This document shows positions 11,201 through 23,500 of a stretch of 64,000 nt of DNA, piece by piece. The notes beneath the pieces were generated by a model that made no database searches, had not been told where the DNA came from, and worked only from the letters and a program-made list of their open reading frames with translations. Position 1 is the first letter of the stretch, and each line of letters starts with the position of its first letter. This stretch comes from Azolla pinnata (lineage: Eukaryota > Streptophyta > Polypodiopsida > Salviniales > Salviniaceae), in assembly GCA_037176905.1 (NCBI GenBank), contig JBBBWG010012112.1:22581-86580 (forward strand), in the 5' to 3' direction. The translations under genes and the position numbers were made by a program.

Positions 11201-12862
11201 ATAGCTAGACTTCAAGGTGTGGAATGCAGATGAGGTCTTCTCCAGAATACATTCTTTTTTTGCTAGCTCTTTTTCAATTGTCTCTATCTGAGAAAGAAAG
11301 TTCCCTTTCTCCATCATCCAGCTACTTTCTTTCTCGGACCATTCTACTAATGCTTTCTGGTGAAGTTCATGCAGCTCAGAGTATCCTATACATGTTTGGC
11401 TTAAATGACGTGACTGTAAGTTCTCTTGCATCAGCATGAACTTCTCCTCTTCTAAGCCTGTTAGAGTATCCATAAGTTTCTCTATTTCAGCTTTGGCCTC
11501 TGCTCTTGAGGTTTTCACTTTCTCCAGAGCCATACTTGTCCTTTCTAATTCAGCTTTCACATCTCTCAACTGGATTTCTGCTGCATTCTTATCTTCCAAA
11601 GCTTTCTCTAACTCAGCTATAATATTCTCAGTATTTCGATTGTACTCTTCTTGCAAGGTTTTTAATTGACATGTGGAGGACTCTTGAGACATGCGTATGG
11701 CCAGTAATTCCTCTTCCTTTTTCTTCAACAAATCTTCACAAGAGGCATGCATCTGCTGGATATCTTTAAGAGATGCTATATCTAGAGCCATCGATGTAAT
11801 CTGTTCTTGGTGTTGCACAAGTTCTTGGTGCAAAGCATCTATTTCTCTTGTTTTGACTTCCAGAATATCTGACGAGAAACGTAGATCACTCTCTTTTGAT
11901 CTCTCTAATGATTCAATGCAGGATTCTGCAGCTTTCAGCTTCAAGTAAGTTTGTTCCATCTCTGTTTTAAATCCAGAGATTTCATCTGAAAGGCAAGACT
12001 TGGATTCAGTCATGTGCTTCATTGCATTTTCAGCAAATGAAATCTTATCATTGAGTTGTTGTATATGGTCCTCCTTCAATCTTAGATCATCGTGCAAATT
12101 ATTCAACTTTGATAAAATTTCCTCTCTTTCATTCTTCCAGCGTATCTCTTGTTCAGTGAATAGTTCTGTTTCCCTTTTTCTGACCTCTTCTAGAGCTGTA
12201 AACCTTTCTTTTTCTTGATCCAGCTTATTTCTGAGGTCATCCACTGTTGATCTGAATTCTTCAAGTTCGTTAATCATGCGATCCATTTCATGGTGTCCTT
12301 TTTCTTTAAAAGCTTCCTGAGCTTTGAGATTTATGATCATCCTTTCTTTCTCTAGCAATGAATCTTTCAGTGCTGATGTTTCTTTTGCAACAATCTCCTG
12401 GAGGGCAAATTCTGCTTCTGTAAGCCTATCAACAAGTTGTCGCATTTCTTGCTCTCTTTGGGAAGCTTCTTCAACAAGAATTCCCTTAGAGTTCGTAAGG
12501 TGTTCTATGGCGCATTCAGCCCTTGCAAGCTTTTCTGTAAGCTCCTTCACTTTTTCTGTTTTCTCGTTTAAATTATTTTCACAGTTAGACAACAGATTCA
12601 GAAGCCCATCTTTTTCGTTCTTCCAGGCCATCTCCTCTGACTTGAGAGTCTGAGAAATCTTTTTGTTGAGTTCTTCTAGCACTCTCACTTTACCTTGGGA
12701 GTGCTCCAATTCTTGCGACATCATCTGTTTGGATTCTTGGACATAGTGAGGTTGTTCTACTTCAGCAGTAACTGATTCTCCTTCTATATTCATTTGTTCA
12801 ATGTTCTCCAAAGTAGCACTTTGGATAGATTCGCTATAAAGCCTCCCAGATCCAGAGTCCAT
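5219..12862 (-). CDS. Giant coiled-coil protein, family not recognised
   Basis: Four exons join in phase 2: 12862-6213, 5920-5876, 5793-5728 and 5531-5219, giving about 2357 aa. The start is the ATG at 12862 (MDSGSGR); the open frame also extends upstream to a non-ATG codon. Residues from about 40 to 2190 are nearly unbroken heptad-type Glu/Lys/Leu-rich coiled coil, with only a short, less charged stretch near residues 1340-1500. Several repeats share an acidic-W-x-x-E-(K/R) pattern (Trp near residues 80 and 242). No motor, GTPase, GRIP or membrane segment is visible. The C-terminus is different: a polar tail with basic clusters (DNRKKIKR, AKRRRS) that could be a nuclear localisation signal. 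A cytoskeletal, nuclear-envelope or tethering scaffold is possible, but that is inference from shape only. The last exon could extend by frameshift or alternative splicing past the TGA at 5221-5219. Confidence 0.85.
5988..6213. repeat. 116-bp tandem duplication at the exon 1 donor of the coiled-coil gene
   Basis: Two head-to-tail copies, 5988-6103 and 6104 to about 6213, differ at only a few positions. Copy 2 ends on the splice donor of the giant exon (GT at 6212-6211); copy 1 lies wholly in the intron and has lost the donor context. Confidence 0.9.
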
Positions 12863-14443
12863 TATATTTTTGCTCAAAGCAGATCATAAGTTCATGCCCT
12901 GAAATGTGCACTACCATGTCAAGAAGCCTGCAGTTTATAAATAATTCCATGAAAATATCAACAAATTTACATGTTATCTTTTCCAAAAAACGTGCAGATA
13001 ACAGCTCTCTAAGTAGTGTCAAATACTTAAATATATCATCTTGAGATTAGAGTGAAAGCATTTTAATGCATTGTTGAAGATGTATATACCTTTCCTAATG
13101 CAGAAAAGTAATTCATTGATCCTTGCACCTACATCATGGGAAATTTCCTGGAACGGAAAGCTCCTTTTTGTAGGTACAGGAGTTAGCATGCACTAAAAAC
13201 ACCAGCACAGCTTGATGTGAAACCACTTTCTACACTTTCAGTGCATAAACAAGTTGTACTTTCATTTTCTGGTAATTGCAACCGGCTTCTTAAATATTTT
13301 CACAATGAGTGGCACTCTGTAAGATGAAACATCGAGTTACATTCTCTATCAGAAATTCCCACCAGCCCATCATAAAATCAGTGCATAACATCTTTTTCCA
13401 GACAAAACTATATATAAAATGCATATATGTTGGGGATGGTTTTCACAGTGGAACCATATGATTTTCTTGATTGAACCCGATATGACACTTTATGATGAAA
13501 GTTGGTTCCTATACCCTGAAGCAGTAATAAGAAAGGAGAGAAATATCTCATATATGACCAAAGTGAACATAACTATCCAAGGAATCTCTTCAAGGTTCCT
13601 AATTTGTAACATACTTGGAGAGAAATCTATCAACTTTCTTGAGAGATTCGAGGAGAAGCTGAATGAGACGAATTTATCCACAAAACTATAACAATAGAAC
13701 ACGATCAGTGTTTTCTATATCACCATTATCTTACGCTCAGCTAATGGTATAGCCATTTAAGAAGTTAGGTTAGTGCGTTTTTATTTATATTCGTTTTTTC
13801 TCCAATGTGAGACAATTCAGGGGAATTTTCAGTTCATTCTCATGGGCTATTTCAGTTATTTCTTATCTTTTTCTCTTTCTTTTCTTTTCTCATTCATTCT
13901 GTCTACAAACAGATATTTAGAATTGATATCCAACTTCTTCCTCACAACGTAGTGCCTTCCACACATAAAATAGAGATGATTAAATCTCTCCAAACAAATC
14001 ATAATAAATGAGAAGAAACAAAAGTAGATGCTCCATCAAGAACGGCGGAAGAGAAACTTATAGATTCCGAATATCTTAAAGCATGTCATACCCTAAAGCG
14101 GATTAACCTAGAACTAACATGAGCAGACAAGGGTGGACTAGTACATTAGTAAAACGTTGCTCGGGCTCCACGGATCAAGAATTATAGTAAATTGAGGCAA
14201 AATATTCATCGAAATTGGGCTACACTGTGACCTAACATGCGTTGAAGTGCCTTTCCCTGCTTCTGATTAAATTCACAATACATAAGATGCTCAACTTGAA
14301 TGATTTAGCGCCGCATACTTTTGTGAAGCAAGTAGTCACCTGCATTGTCTTGCATTTGGATGCCATGATCTCTCTGCTTTTGAATCTCTCTTGAATTCGA
14401 CCCCAATTGCTTCAGAAAAACATAACCCCTTACTGAATACTAC
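12863..14443 (-). other. Probable 5' leader intron region of the coiled-coil gene
   Basis: A good acceptor (CTGCAG/GCTTC, exon side at 12927) lies just upstream of the start ATG on the minus strand. A candidate donor (GTTGCAG/GTAGTA) is at 14444/14443 next to the GC-rich block. A leader intron of about 1.5 kb would link them. This is inferred from sequence only. No other gene was recognised here. Confidence 0.4.
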
Positions 14444-14870
14444 CTGCAACGAGATGGAAATCCTGAGAAAATACATGTGTGGAGAAAAAAAAAAGAGATC
14501 ACTTGCTTTCCTTTCTCTGACGCTCTGGCATTACTGCGGCCTTCGGCTTCCCAGTTTTACCTGGAGCACGCGAGGAATGTCCCCGTGGCGGCGGAGACTT
14601 GGAACGGGAGAGCGGCAGCGAAACGGAAGGACCAGCTACCTGTTGATGGAGGGAGCGGGAGGAGGAGGAAAAGGAAAAGGAAAAGGAAGCATTCCCCTCT
14701 GCGTGCCTGCTTCTCCGGATCTGCACTGTTCTAGATTGCCTGCCTGCGCCGTGGCGTGTGTCTACGTCGTCTGCGTCTGCGTCTGCGTCTGCGTCTACTG
14801 TGTGTGAGAGGCCTGTAGGCGCGAATTTGAAAATTTTGTTCAAAAACTGAGCCTGCGTTTTTGCGTTTGC
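14444..14870 (-). promoter_or_regulatory. GC-rich probable first exon/promoter block of the coiled-coil gene
   Basis: A local GC peak within AT-rich surroundings, with purine-rich low-complexity sequence and a hexamer array (GTCTGC type, about 14768-14796). Open frames across it on both strands look like by-products of low complexity. On the minus strand it ends in a plausible donor leading towards the coiled-coil gene, so a 5'-UTR exon and promoter is the simplest reading. Confidence 0.45.
14768..14796. repeat. Hexanucleotide microsatellite (GTCTGC)n
   Basis: Four to five near-perfect units in the GC-rich block. Confidence 0.85.
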
Positions 14871-16840
14871 GTTTCAGCTTTTCTCGTTTTGGATGAAGGT
14901 AATATAACTTTTTTCTAGAAATAGAGATTGCAGGGTTGGAGGTTATTGGCAGGGCTAGAAAATTTGCCCTAACCTGAACGGGCGTTAAAGATTAATCAAC
15001 CGGATTATAAAAACAATAAGAATCTTATAGGATTTAAACGGTTCAGTTTGCACCTGAAACAAGGGAAATATTTTGCACCATCGTCCCTTGAAATTAAATT
15101 AACTTTGGCTACATATAGAAACGAGGACCATATAATGATCTAATCACACGTGTATGTGTATTTAACTCCGCCTCCTCGGAGCAGTTCTATCTGAATCTCC
15201 TTTCATAGCATCATACTGCAACTCTAGAGTGTGTAGCAAGTTGGATTCACGCATAGAGTAACCAAATACCTTTAAGCGTCTCGCCTTCCATTGATTCCAC
15301 AAAGCGATTACAAATGTCGCTTGCCATCATATATCTCTTACCCATGCAACATCACATCCCAATCCATGCGTAATTGTTGTTATCAAACCAAACCATGAAA
15401 AAAGTTAAATGCGCGTCTGAAATAGTTTGGGCCAACTAATTCCTCCCGTCGCATTCAGAATACGTTGCATGGCGCTAGAAGAGAAATTGTATCCAAACCT
15501 TTGTAATCCAAAGCATGTGCTTTTGAGACTTCTGTTGACAATAGCAAGAGAAACATTGTCTATACACCTCGATTCTTATTGTTCGGCCTCCAACTAGCAA
15601 CACGTCGTGTACAACTTGCCACTGAAATTGTAGTAAAATTTTCAGTTATATTTTTGCTTCCTGATTTTGAATTAGAACTCCATCGAGAAAACCTCTCAAA
15701 GACATCGCATTTTCTCGTGAATTCTCATCATCAATGGTGCTTGTAAAGAATTACAAGCAAAATATGAAGCAGTCGATGATTATGAAACTATAGGGGCTTG
15801 AGGATTGTGGCGGATTGTAGAACGAGAGAGAAGACAGGCTAAACAACGAAAATAATTATACTAAAAAATGAGCAACGAGTACAAAAGATTGTACAAGTTT
15901 AAATATATATTAATTCAAGCTAGAGCAAACACCTCGATTACAAACATGGCTTGTCCAAAAGGATAACGTGAATACCCGTTATTGACCACTCTCCGCACAT
16001 TCAGCCACTTGAAAATCACATTGCAATATTTCAGACATGTTGAAGCTTGGCTAACAAATATAGCAGATACCTTGAGCCAATGTGTAGCACATCTTCTACA
16101 TTCTTGGTGTTTTAAGGGTTTAGTATGTGAGTGGGTTTGTGATAGTATGTAGATATTAGTTGAAATTTATAATACGGCTGTCCCATAGAGGGAGCCATGT
16201 ATTGTCAATCAACGATGACACGTTTTTCTTCTTCCTGTATATTGCATATCATTGTGCATGAATTAGTCTTTGGGTTGAATCTTATTTTGTATATTTATTG
16301 TGCGTTGATTAGGAGATTTCGAGCATGTATGTAGGAAATTGATTAGTTCAAATGTCGATAGTTAAACAACTCGAGTGGTAGTTCGTGGGCTCAAGTCGCT
16401 TGAAAAAGCTTTCAAGTGCTTGGCCTTTGGAGTCTCGAAACGTTAATTGCTTGAAGATGGCAAAATCATCCATACAAACACAATAGAAGACATCATCTCG
16501 CTCGAGAATGGCGCTCTCAGATTTGACACAAGAGTGGAGCAGATGACGAAGCTCATTTCTGCATGGTAAATTGCATAACAAAAGGAAATAGCAAAACGTG
16601 AGAAATCCCAATAACATCGAGCAGTTACGCCACTAGCAGGAGAATGGAGTTACAATCTCAACAACTATAACACCAACTCGATCCATCAAGATCCACTAAC
16701 CTCAACAAATGATGCATGGCTCAACGATTAGGAGGCTTTGAACCGTGCGATGAGCCGATCAATAATCACCGGAATGACTTGGATATGTCAATACATCACT
16801 GATGTATCATGCTAGTTCTTCTCTACAGAAGCTCATACTC
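14871..16840. other. Intergenic spacer, nothing recognised
   Basis: AT-rich sequence between the head-to-head coiled-coil and EXECUTER genes. No long open frame, RNA gene or clear mobile element was seen. Confidence 0.5.
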
Positions 16841-16844
16841 TCTA

Positions 16845-17345
16845 CAAACATATGCATGCAAATGCATGCCATCATCAGCATACACATGCATACATGTCAT
16901 CCTCAGCATACACATGCATGCATGTCAATGCTATGCTATCCTCGTTGTACGTATGTACATGTCATCCTCCGCATACGCGCACATACATGCCATCACGCAC
17001 ATACATGTCATCCTCACAGCACACATACATCCGGATGTCATCCTGGGCATGCACATGCAATCCATGCCACGTGCATCCAGCCACGCACCCATGTCATCCT
17101 TCACATGCATGCCATCCTATGGATGCACACATGCATACGGGTCATGTGCATCCATCCATGCAACCATGCCATCCTTCACATGCATGTCATCCTATGGATG
17201 CACACATGCACACGGGTCATGTGCATCCATCCATGCACCCATGCCATCCTTCACACGCATGTCATCCTATGGATGCGCATCCATCCATGCATCCTATGGA
17301 TGCGCATGCATGTCATCCTATGCATGCACGCATGTCATACATGTC
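16845..17345. repeat. Degenerate CATG-rich minisatellite upstream of EXECUTER
   Basis: About 500 bp of variable units built from CATGCATG, CATGTCATCC, GGATGCACAC and CATCCATCCATG. Longer units recur: ATGCCATCCTTCACATGCAT-type blocks near 17088, 17167 and 17240, followed each time by TCCTATGGATGC. All three plus frames are open through much of it, encoding Met/His/Cys/Ser-rich nonsense, as expected of a repeat rather than a gene. It ends about 200 bp before the EXECUTER start codon. Confidence 0.88.
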
Positions 17346-17460
17346 ATGTCATCTCATCTTATCACATACACACACCTTCTTCACCCTCGCCCTGCTCACC
17401 CCTGAATATTCTGTTCCCCTGCTTTTCCATGTTCGTGATCATGGTGGGACGCCATAGCTA

Positions 17461-17548
17461 GGGTTCAGGATTTCTTCTTCTTCTCCTTCTTCTTCTTCTT
17501 CTTCTTCTCTTCCCTTTTGCGCCATTTAAAACTTATGCTCTGTTAGCC
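17461..17548 (+). promoter_or_regulatory. EXECUTER 5' leader with (TTC)n tract
   Basis: A pyrimidine-rich run of TTC/CTT triplets at about 17471-17516, followed by a short stretch up to the start codon at 17549. Such CT-rich tracts are common in plant 5' leaders. The transcription start was not located. Confidence 0.55.
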
Positions 17549-20500
17549 ATGTCTACTCTGTGGCTTTCCTCTTTTTCTTTGCACGAGTACACTGCTGCTA
17601 CTGCTTCTTCTTCTCCATCTTCTTCTTCTTCATCCTGGTCCTCCTCTTCCAAACTTACTTCGAAGCCTCGTAGCTTCGATTTGAGGTGTGCCTACTCCAT
17701 CAGACCCCTCAGATACGCTTTCCCACCAAAGAGAAAGCGGCCCATCCCCGTGTTTTGCTCCGTGGATCGACCAGAAGGAATTCCTTCCTCATCTTCTTCA
17801 TCGTCTCCAGGAGAAGAGGTTTCAGCCTCAGCGGACAGAAATTCGAACCTTGATGCTAGTTCTTCGTTGTCTTCTTCTTCAGACAAAGTTTTTGTAAATG
17901 ATATTAAGTTTTTGCAAGAAATTTCTGCTCGGCTTAAAGACCCATTCCATCATATATTCCTCACTGCCAGTAAAAGGATCAAGGAGTATATTGACAGGCA
18001 TCTAAAGCCTCAACCAGAGCAACAGAGAGAAGAAGAAAAAGGGAGAAAAACAGAAGAAGATTCTGGTCTCCATGACATGCCAATGATAGCAAAAGAAGAG
18101 GAATGGGATTGGGAGAGATGGAAGAAGCATTTCGATCATCTCGAAGAACAAGAAAGCTTAGCATCTATTCTCAAGGTATGCTCTTTACAGATAAATTTCC
18201 ATTTTTTCCAATGTTTTTATGTCTAGTCTTGACATTACTAAAAGGAGGATCCAACATGGCGGAAGAGTGTAATGAATTAAGAAAGTTAAATTGGTTTGCA
18301 CACAGTTCTGGCTTGGCACAGTATCATGGCTGAGAGGAAATGATATTCATGCGGTAAAAGAAAGTGGTAGATGATCGATTGTTCTGGCAAACCATTCCTA
18401 TGGAGAAAGAAAGGGACATTAGTATTTCCTAAGAGGACAGAGTCTCCTATGAGATCAAATACAAAATTACACCTGGTAGGGGAATGGACGTGGAAAACAA
18501 CACAAATCATTTCTCTTACGATAGCCTATGATATTAAATGCAAAACTACACCTTTGGTTAAGGAATGAATATGGCAAAGAGTCCAAATCAATCTGGTCAT
18601 CAGAATTCTATCTTAAACTCTATCGTAGCTGGTATCATGGTTGAGAAGAAGCATTATCACGTCGTGTAAGTGTGGTATAATGTTCTGTCAAACCATCCCA
18701 ATGGGAAGAAAGGAAGTTTTATTAGTGTTTCTTAAGAGGACAGAGGGATTCATGAGACGAATACATAATAACATCTTCAAATGTTGGTTATGGTACCAAA
18801 AAAGATTTAGCGTGCTTTGGTAATGCAATCTACATGATTGAGAGTATAATCATTTGTGAACGGGAAATCAGTATGGACACAATTATAGCTTGGGCCTATC
18901 TCATGGTCGAGAAGGAGCATTGTCACATTGTACAAGCATGGTAGAATGTTCTGTCAAACCATCATGATGCGAAGAAAAAAGGCTTATTAGTGTTTCTTAG
19001 GACAGAATGGCTAATGAGGTCAAATATAGAATCACATCTTTTGATGTTGATTATTCTTAAAGAAAATGAAAATGATATTAAGACAGCATGCTATTAACTG
19101 AATTCTTTAGATACCGGATACAAATAGCCTTCAAAAGATACTAATGTTGTCTGATCTAAGATGCAGAAATGCTCGAAATACCTTCAGCGTTGTCAGATAA
19201 TGATGATTATTTTTCAACAAGAGGGGGTGATTGGGCAATTGTGTGCGAGAATATTATACTGCTCTATTCTATTCATTGGTGACCCATTGGGGTTTCTTGA
19301 TGGGAACCCACTTGTTTAAGCTTGGCCTGACTTATAGGAATGATGGGGGCTAAAGAAAGTTGTATTGGTTCTTTATTTAACAAGTTCGTGTGTGGATATT
19401 TCTGCCCTTCAACAACTTATGTCTCTTAAACTGTACCCAGAATAGTACCAAGAAATGTCGATCTTCATATTCCATTAGTTTGCTAAAGCCTTTTTTTAGG
19501 ATAAAAACACAACAATGATGTCAATTGTACTTGTTTGATTTTATAGCCTGATGGCATAATTGGCATATTTGCTCTTCCATAGGTTTGTGCCCTTATGGGT
19601 CAACTGCAAGAGGTCTTATAAACATTAACATTTAGTAGTGGTGGACTGAAAGCCGAATGAGCTTATGAGACATATTGGATTACAAATGGAGAAAAATATT
19701 AAGGATGCAAGTCTTTTAATGATCCACAATACAATCTTAATGCTGAGGTGAAGTTGCAATAAAATGATTTGTGAGATGGTATGTGTGGTGGTAAGGCAGA
19801 GAAAGATTTTGATTAAGTTGATTGCATTTGTTTGTGATTCGGAGATTTGAACATGGACTGGTATCATTATACTTTCGGCCTTCTGTACTGTCTGCTTATC
19901 TCTTTGCACCCAATGATGAATCTTTGAATTTTGACCCTGAGGCTGTGAGCCAATTGAATTATTCTGATGTGCAGGTGTCATGCATCCTGTGTGTTTATTT
20001 ATATGGGTTGGCTCCAATGCTTTTGGAGCTTGACTGAACCTCGATTTATCAGGTTTTTAGACTGGGTTTGTTATGTTTATTGTTGTGTGTATAACCCTAG
20101 AGTGACATCCATTCCTATCTATCCAGGTTGTATGTAACCACGTGGTTTTCTATGAACCAGTGGGTAGGTCAATTTATGAACTTTGAATTTGAAGGTCTAT
20201 GCTAATAACTCATCCAGGTCATAACTTTTGCCAAACCTTATGGTCATTTATCGCAAATTAAGGGCCAATTGTTTGTGTATTGATCTTTTCGAATTTGTAC
20301 ATATATCCCTTGTTCTATGCTAGAGCACCTACAGCTGTGTAGGTTTCTATTACGGAATAACAGATCAGGCACTAGCACCCTAGATGTATGTCTAGGCAGT
20401 GGCAACATGGTCAATAGTTTACACTATGATATCTAGCTCCTTTTATTTACCCAGGAAACATATCTACTTCTCCAGATCAGGGCAAGTTGTCTGCCTTCCA

Positions 20501-23500
20501 GAAATTGATGGGTCACTTTTGAATTTTGAGTTTAGTGAATTCTATGTTTCAGTATCCTGGGAACATTTGTCCATACTCAGTCATTGATGATAGATCCCCT
20601 CTGTTTTTCCTTCAGTTCAAACTTGAAGATGCAATTGATGACGAAGATTTTCAAGAGGCTGCTCGGTTGAAAGGTGTTATTTCAAAAACAAATGGTGATG
20701 ATCCTGTGTGTGTGGTTCTTACTGAGTTAAAGGTAGAACTGTGATATTTTTCATTTGATTTTTACTACGAAGTTATGTCACTATAAAATGTCTTTGTATG
20801 GTTCAGAAAGCAGTCTCTGATGAAGACTATGAACAAGCCACTAAACTTAGAGACGAAGCTGCTGCTGGAATGGTAAGAAACTGCAATTTTAGCATTGTGT
20901 ACTATTGATTGGTCTGTGTGAGTAGACAGAACTTTGTTGAACTGGAGAGAGATGGTGGACCTTCAATCTTTTTGCATGACAATATGATCTTGCAGATAGG
21001 ATGGTGGATAGGTATAGCAGAAGGGGAAAATGATCCATATGGTCGGATTATCAACATAAGTTCGGCATATGGAAGATACATTGCAAAATCCTACTCAGCA
21101 AGGCAATTACTTCTTTACTGATTTTGGGTTACACTCTAAATAATTCACTTAACAATTTTGAGATGAATCTTGTTGACAGTTTGTGGTTGCCCCCTCAGGC
21201 AACTAATAACCGCATTTCCTGGAGCTTCATTGTTCGAAGTGTTCGTAAGGAAGGATTCTGAAGGCTATCATCAGCAGGTAAGATATCAGAAATTCAGTAA
21301 ACAATTGGAGATTCAATTCAGAAGTAGTGGTGAAGTGTAGGAAACTTTTTAGCATATGTGCATTATATATGAAGGCATATGAGATTAGGATCTTAGATTT
21401 GTCAAGAATGCAGCTGCAGCTGGGTTTAAGAAAGTAATTGATCATTAGCCTTCTCATTTTCTGATAATTTTGTGCTACTATCTTTTAACTTCTGAGTATC
21501 TTGATAGCATAGGACTAAAGATGAATATGGAGTTGTCTGCCAGAATCACAGCTGGACAATGAATTTTCATATCTTTTTCATTGTTGATATCAGGCAGTAT
21601 ACCTACAACGAGGTCTGGCTGACCCTCGTAATGGTACTGAGACGTCTATTCATGTCAACATTGTGGATGTAAGTGCGTCAAATGACAGTGGGAAACGGAA
21701 GGATCTTATTGAAGCATTTGGAGATGAGAAAGAAAACGAAGAAGATGCCACAGTCTCGTCAGAGAAACTGAGAAGCATCATAAGCTTCCTTAAAGAAAGG
21801 ATACCAGATGTCAAATTGAAGGTCTATAGAGTTATCAAACAAAATGGGGAGGACATTCCTAAGATTCTAGAACAAATTTTTGAGGAAGTTGAAATGGAAG
21901 GACAGGGAGGTATTAAGGGTAGTACTAGTGAGGTTTCTACTGAAGATGCTTTCCAAGAAATACAACAAAAAGTTGGAGAAAGTGGCGAAACAAAAAAAAT
22001 GTCAGCAAGGCAACTTCCTAAAAAATTAGTCAGCCAGAATGTTATTGGTGAAAAGCTTCCTCAAAAACCCACTAGGGTTCCTGCAAAAATTGAGTTTCGC
22101 AATAGAGATTCATTTCTTTTCCACATTGATGACATTGAAAAAACAGAACAAGTGGCCACCGAGGTCAAACAAGCTCCAGTTGATGTGGTTTCAGAGGCAT
22201 CAGAGACAGTTTCAGATGGTCAGAAGATTTCTGTTAAGGTATGTACCAAATCTTGAGGATAATCAGCATCATAATGTTTTTGGGAATTTTTATATGATTC
22301 GCTTGTTATATGTTTTGGAGTGTCTTAAGTTTTCTATCCACAGTGTGTTCATCTTTTTATTTCATTAAGATTATGGTCATATCAGAGGATTGGTATGAGG
22401 GTACTGTGTGTATGCATTAAATTAATCCTTCACATAATCATGAACGTGACTAAAAACATCATTGTCTATTTGGAATATTGTGGAAAGAACTCAAAGGGAA
22501 ATCAAACAGAATCTACACATACAAATCAGAGCACAATCATGCATGTATTTACGATATGCAGAGGGAATACATGGAAACGCATGCACTAATAGCTATGCTT
22601 AATTTCGCCTTTCACCATGTAACTGCTGGCATTCGAATCTGTCATTGTATTGTTGGTTTTGATGCATAGTAGAATATACTTGCTTAGTGTTCCTATGTAT
22701 TAGATACTTGGTGGACCATTGTCAATTGGATTATGAGTACATATGAAAAAGACTGGTTGGAAATTAAATTTCTTTCTTATACTCAGGTATCTAAAGATTT
22801 AGAAGAGCTGCTGAAGCTTGCAGTTAATCAAGTGCAAAGACAACGGGGTCTGTCCAAGCGTACTCTGTTTCATCGCATTGATTTGACAAATTCTAGTACA
22901 GATTCTCTGACAGGTAACTCCTCTGCTTCTCAATACTTAATTTTGAATTTTTGTTTTTATTGTCGGGTATTTATTAGTGAGTTCTAAGAGTATGTGGTAG
23001 GATGCACCATATGAATTTGTTGACATCAGAATCAGTCAGCGAAACCAGAGGACATAATTAAAATCTTTTCAGTGCTCCTGGTTTAATGGCTTTCTGTGAA
23101 ATGATCTAGACTGATGTAAGTTGCATTATTTTAATTAGTCTTGATGAGAATAGTTTTGGAAAAGATAATGCTGTTTATAATTTATTGCATTCATAGATTT
23201 CTGCTCTCCAAGTTTTGTGGATGCTTTGTTAGGTGGGATGCTTTTGTCCATGTAAACTGGAATAATAACATATGTAATTAGCCTGAAATTTACTTTAATA
23301 TATTGATGTAAATGCTTGAAAAAGGGGCCAGCTGTGCCTATTGAGTAACACAATCTGAGCACTTGAGGTTCTATGTAACTTGAAGAATCCAGATATGCAT
23401 GATTGTAGTGTGTGCATGATTTGGCATAGCCATGGTTTACGTGTTGTGAACCCTGTTTTATGGTGATGACCATTGTGTGGTTCATGTTTTGGAGCATTGT

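Noticed and set aside
7225-12653. Many plus-strand open frames opposite the giant exon
   Set aside because: Antisense shadows of coiled-coil codons, Ser/Phe/Leu-rich and mutually overlapping; the minus frame is open for 6.7 kb.
14391-14843. Open frames of 114-138 aa on both strands in the GC-rich block
   Set aside because: Both strands are open because of hexamer and purine repeats; a promoter/leader block is simpler.
16845-17345. CRISPR-like array
   Set aside because: Units are short, variable and without constant repeat/spacer structure, and the genome is eukaryotic.
16802-17461. Three overlapping open frames of about 200 aa on the plus strand
   Set aside because: They come from the CATG/CATCC repeat: all three frames are open together and the products are low-complexity Met/His/Cys strings.
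19625-20017. 130-aa minus open frame in EXECUTER intron 1
   Set aside because: No domain, AT-rich composition, lies wholly in an intron with good borders.
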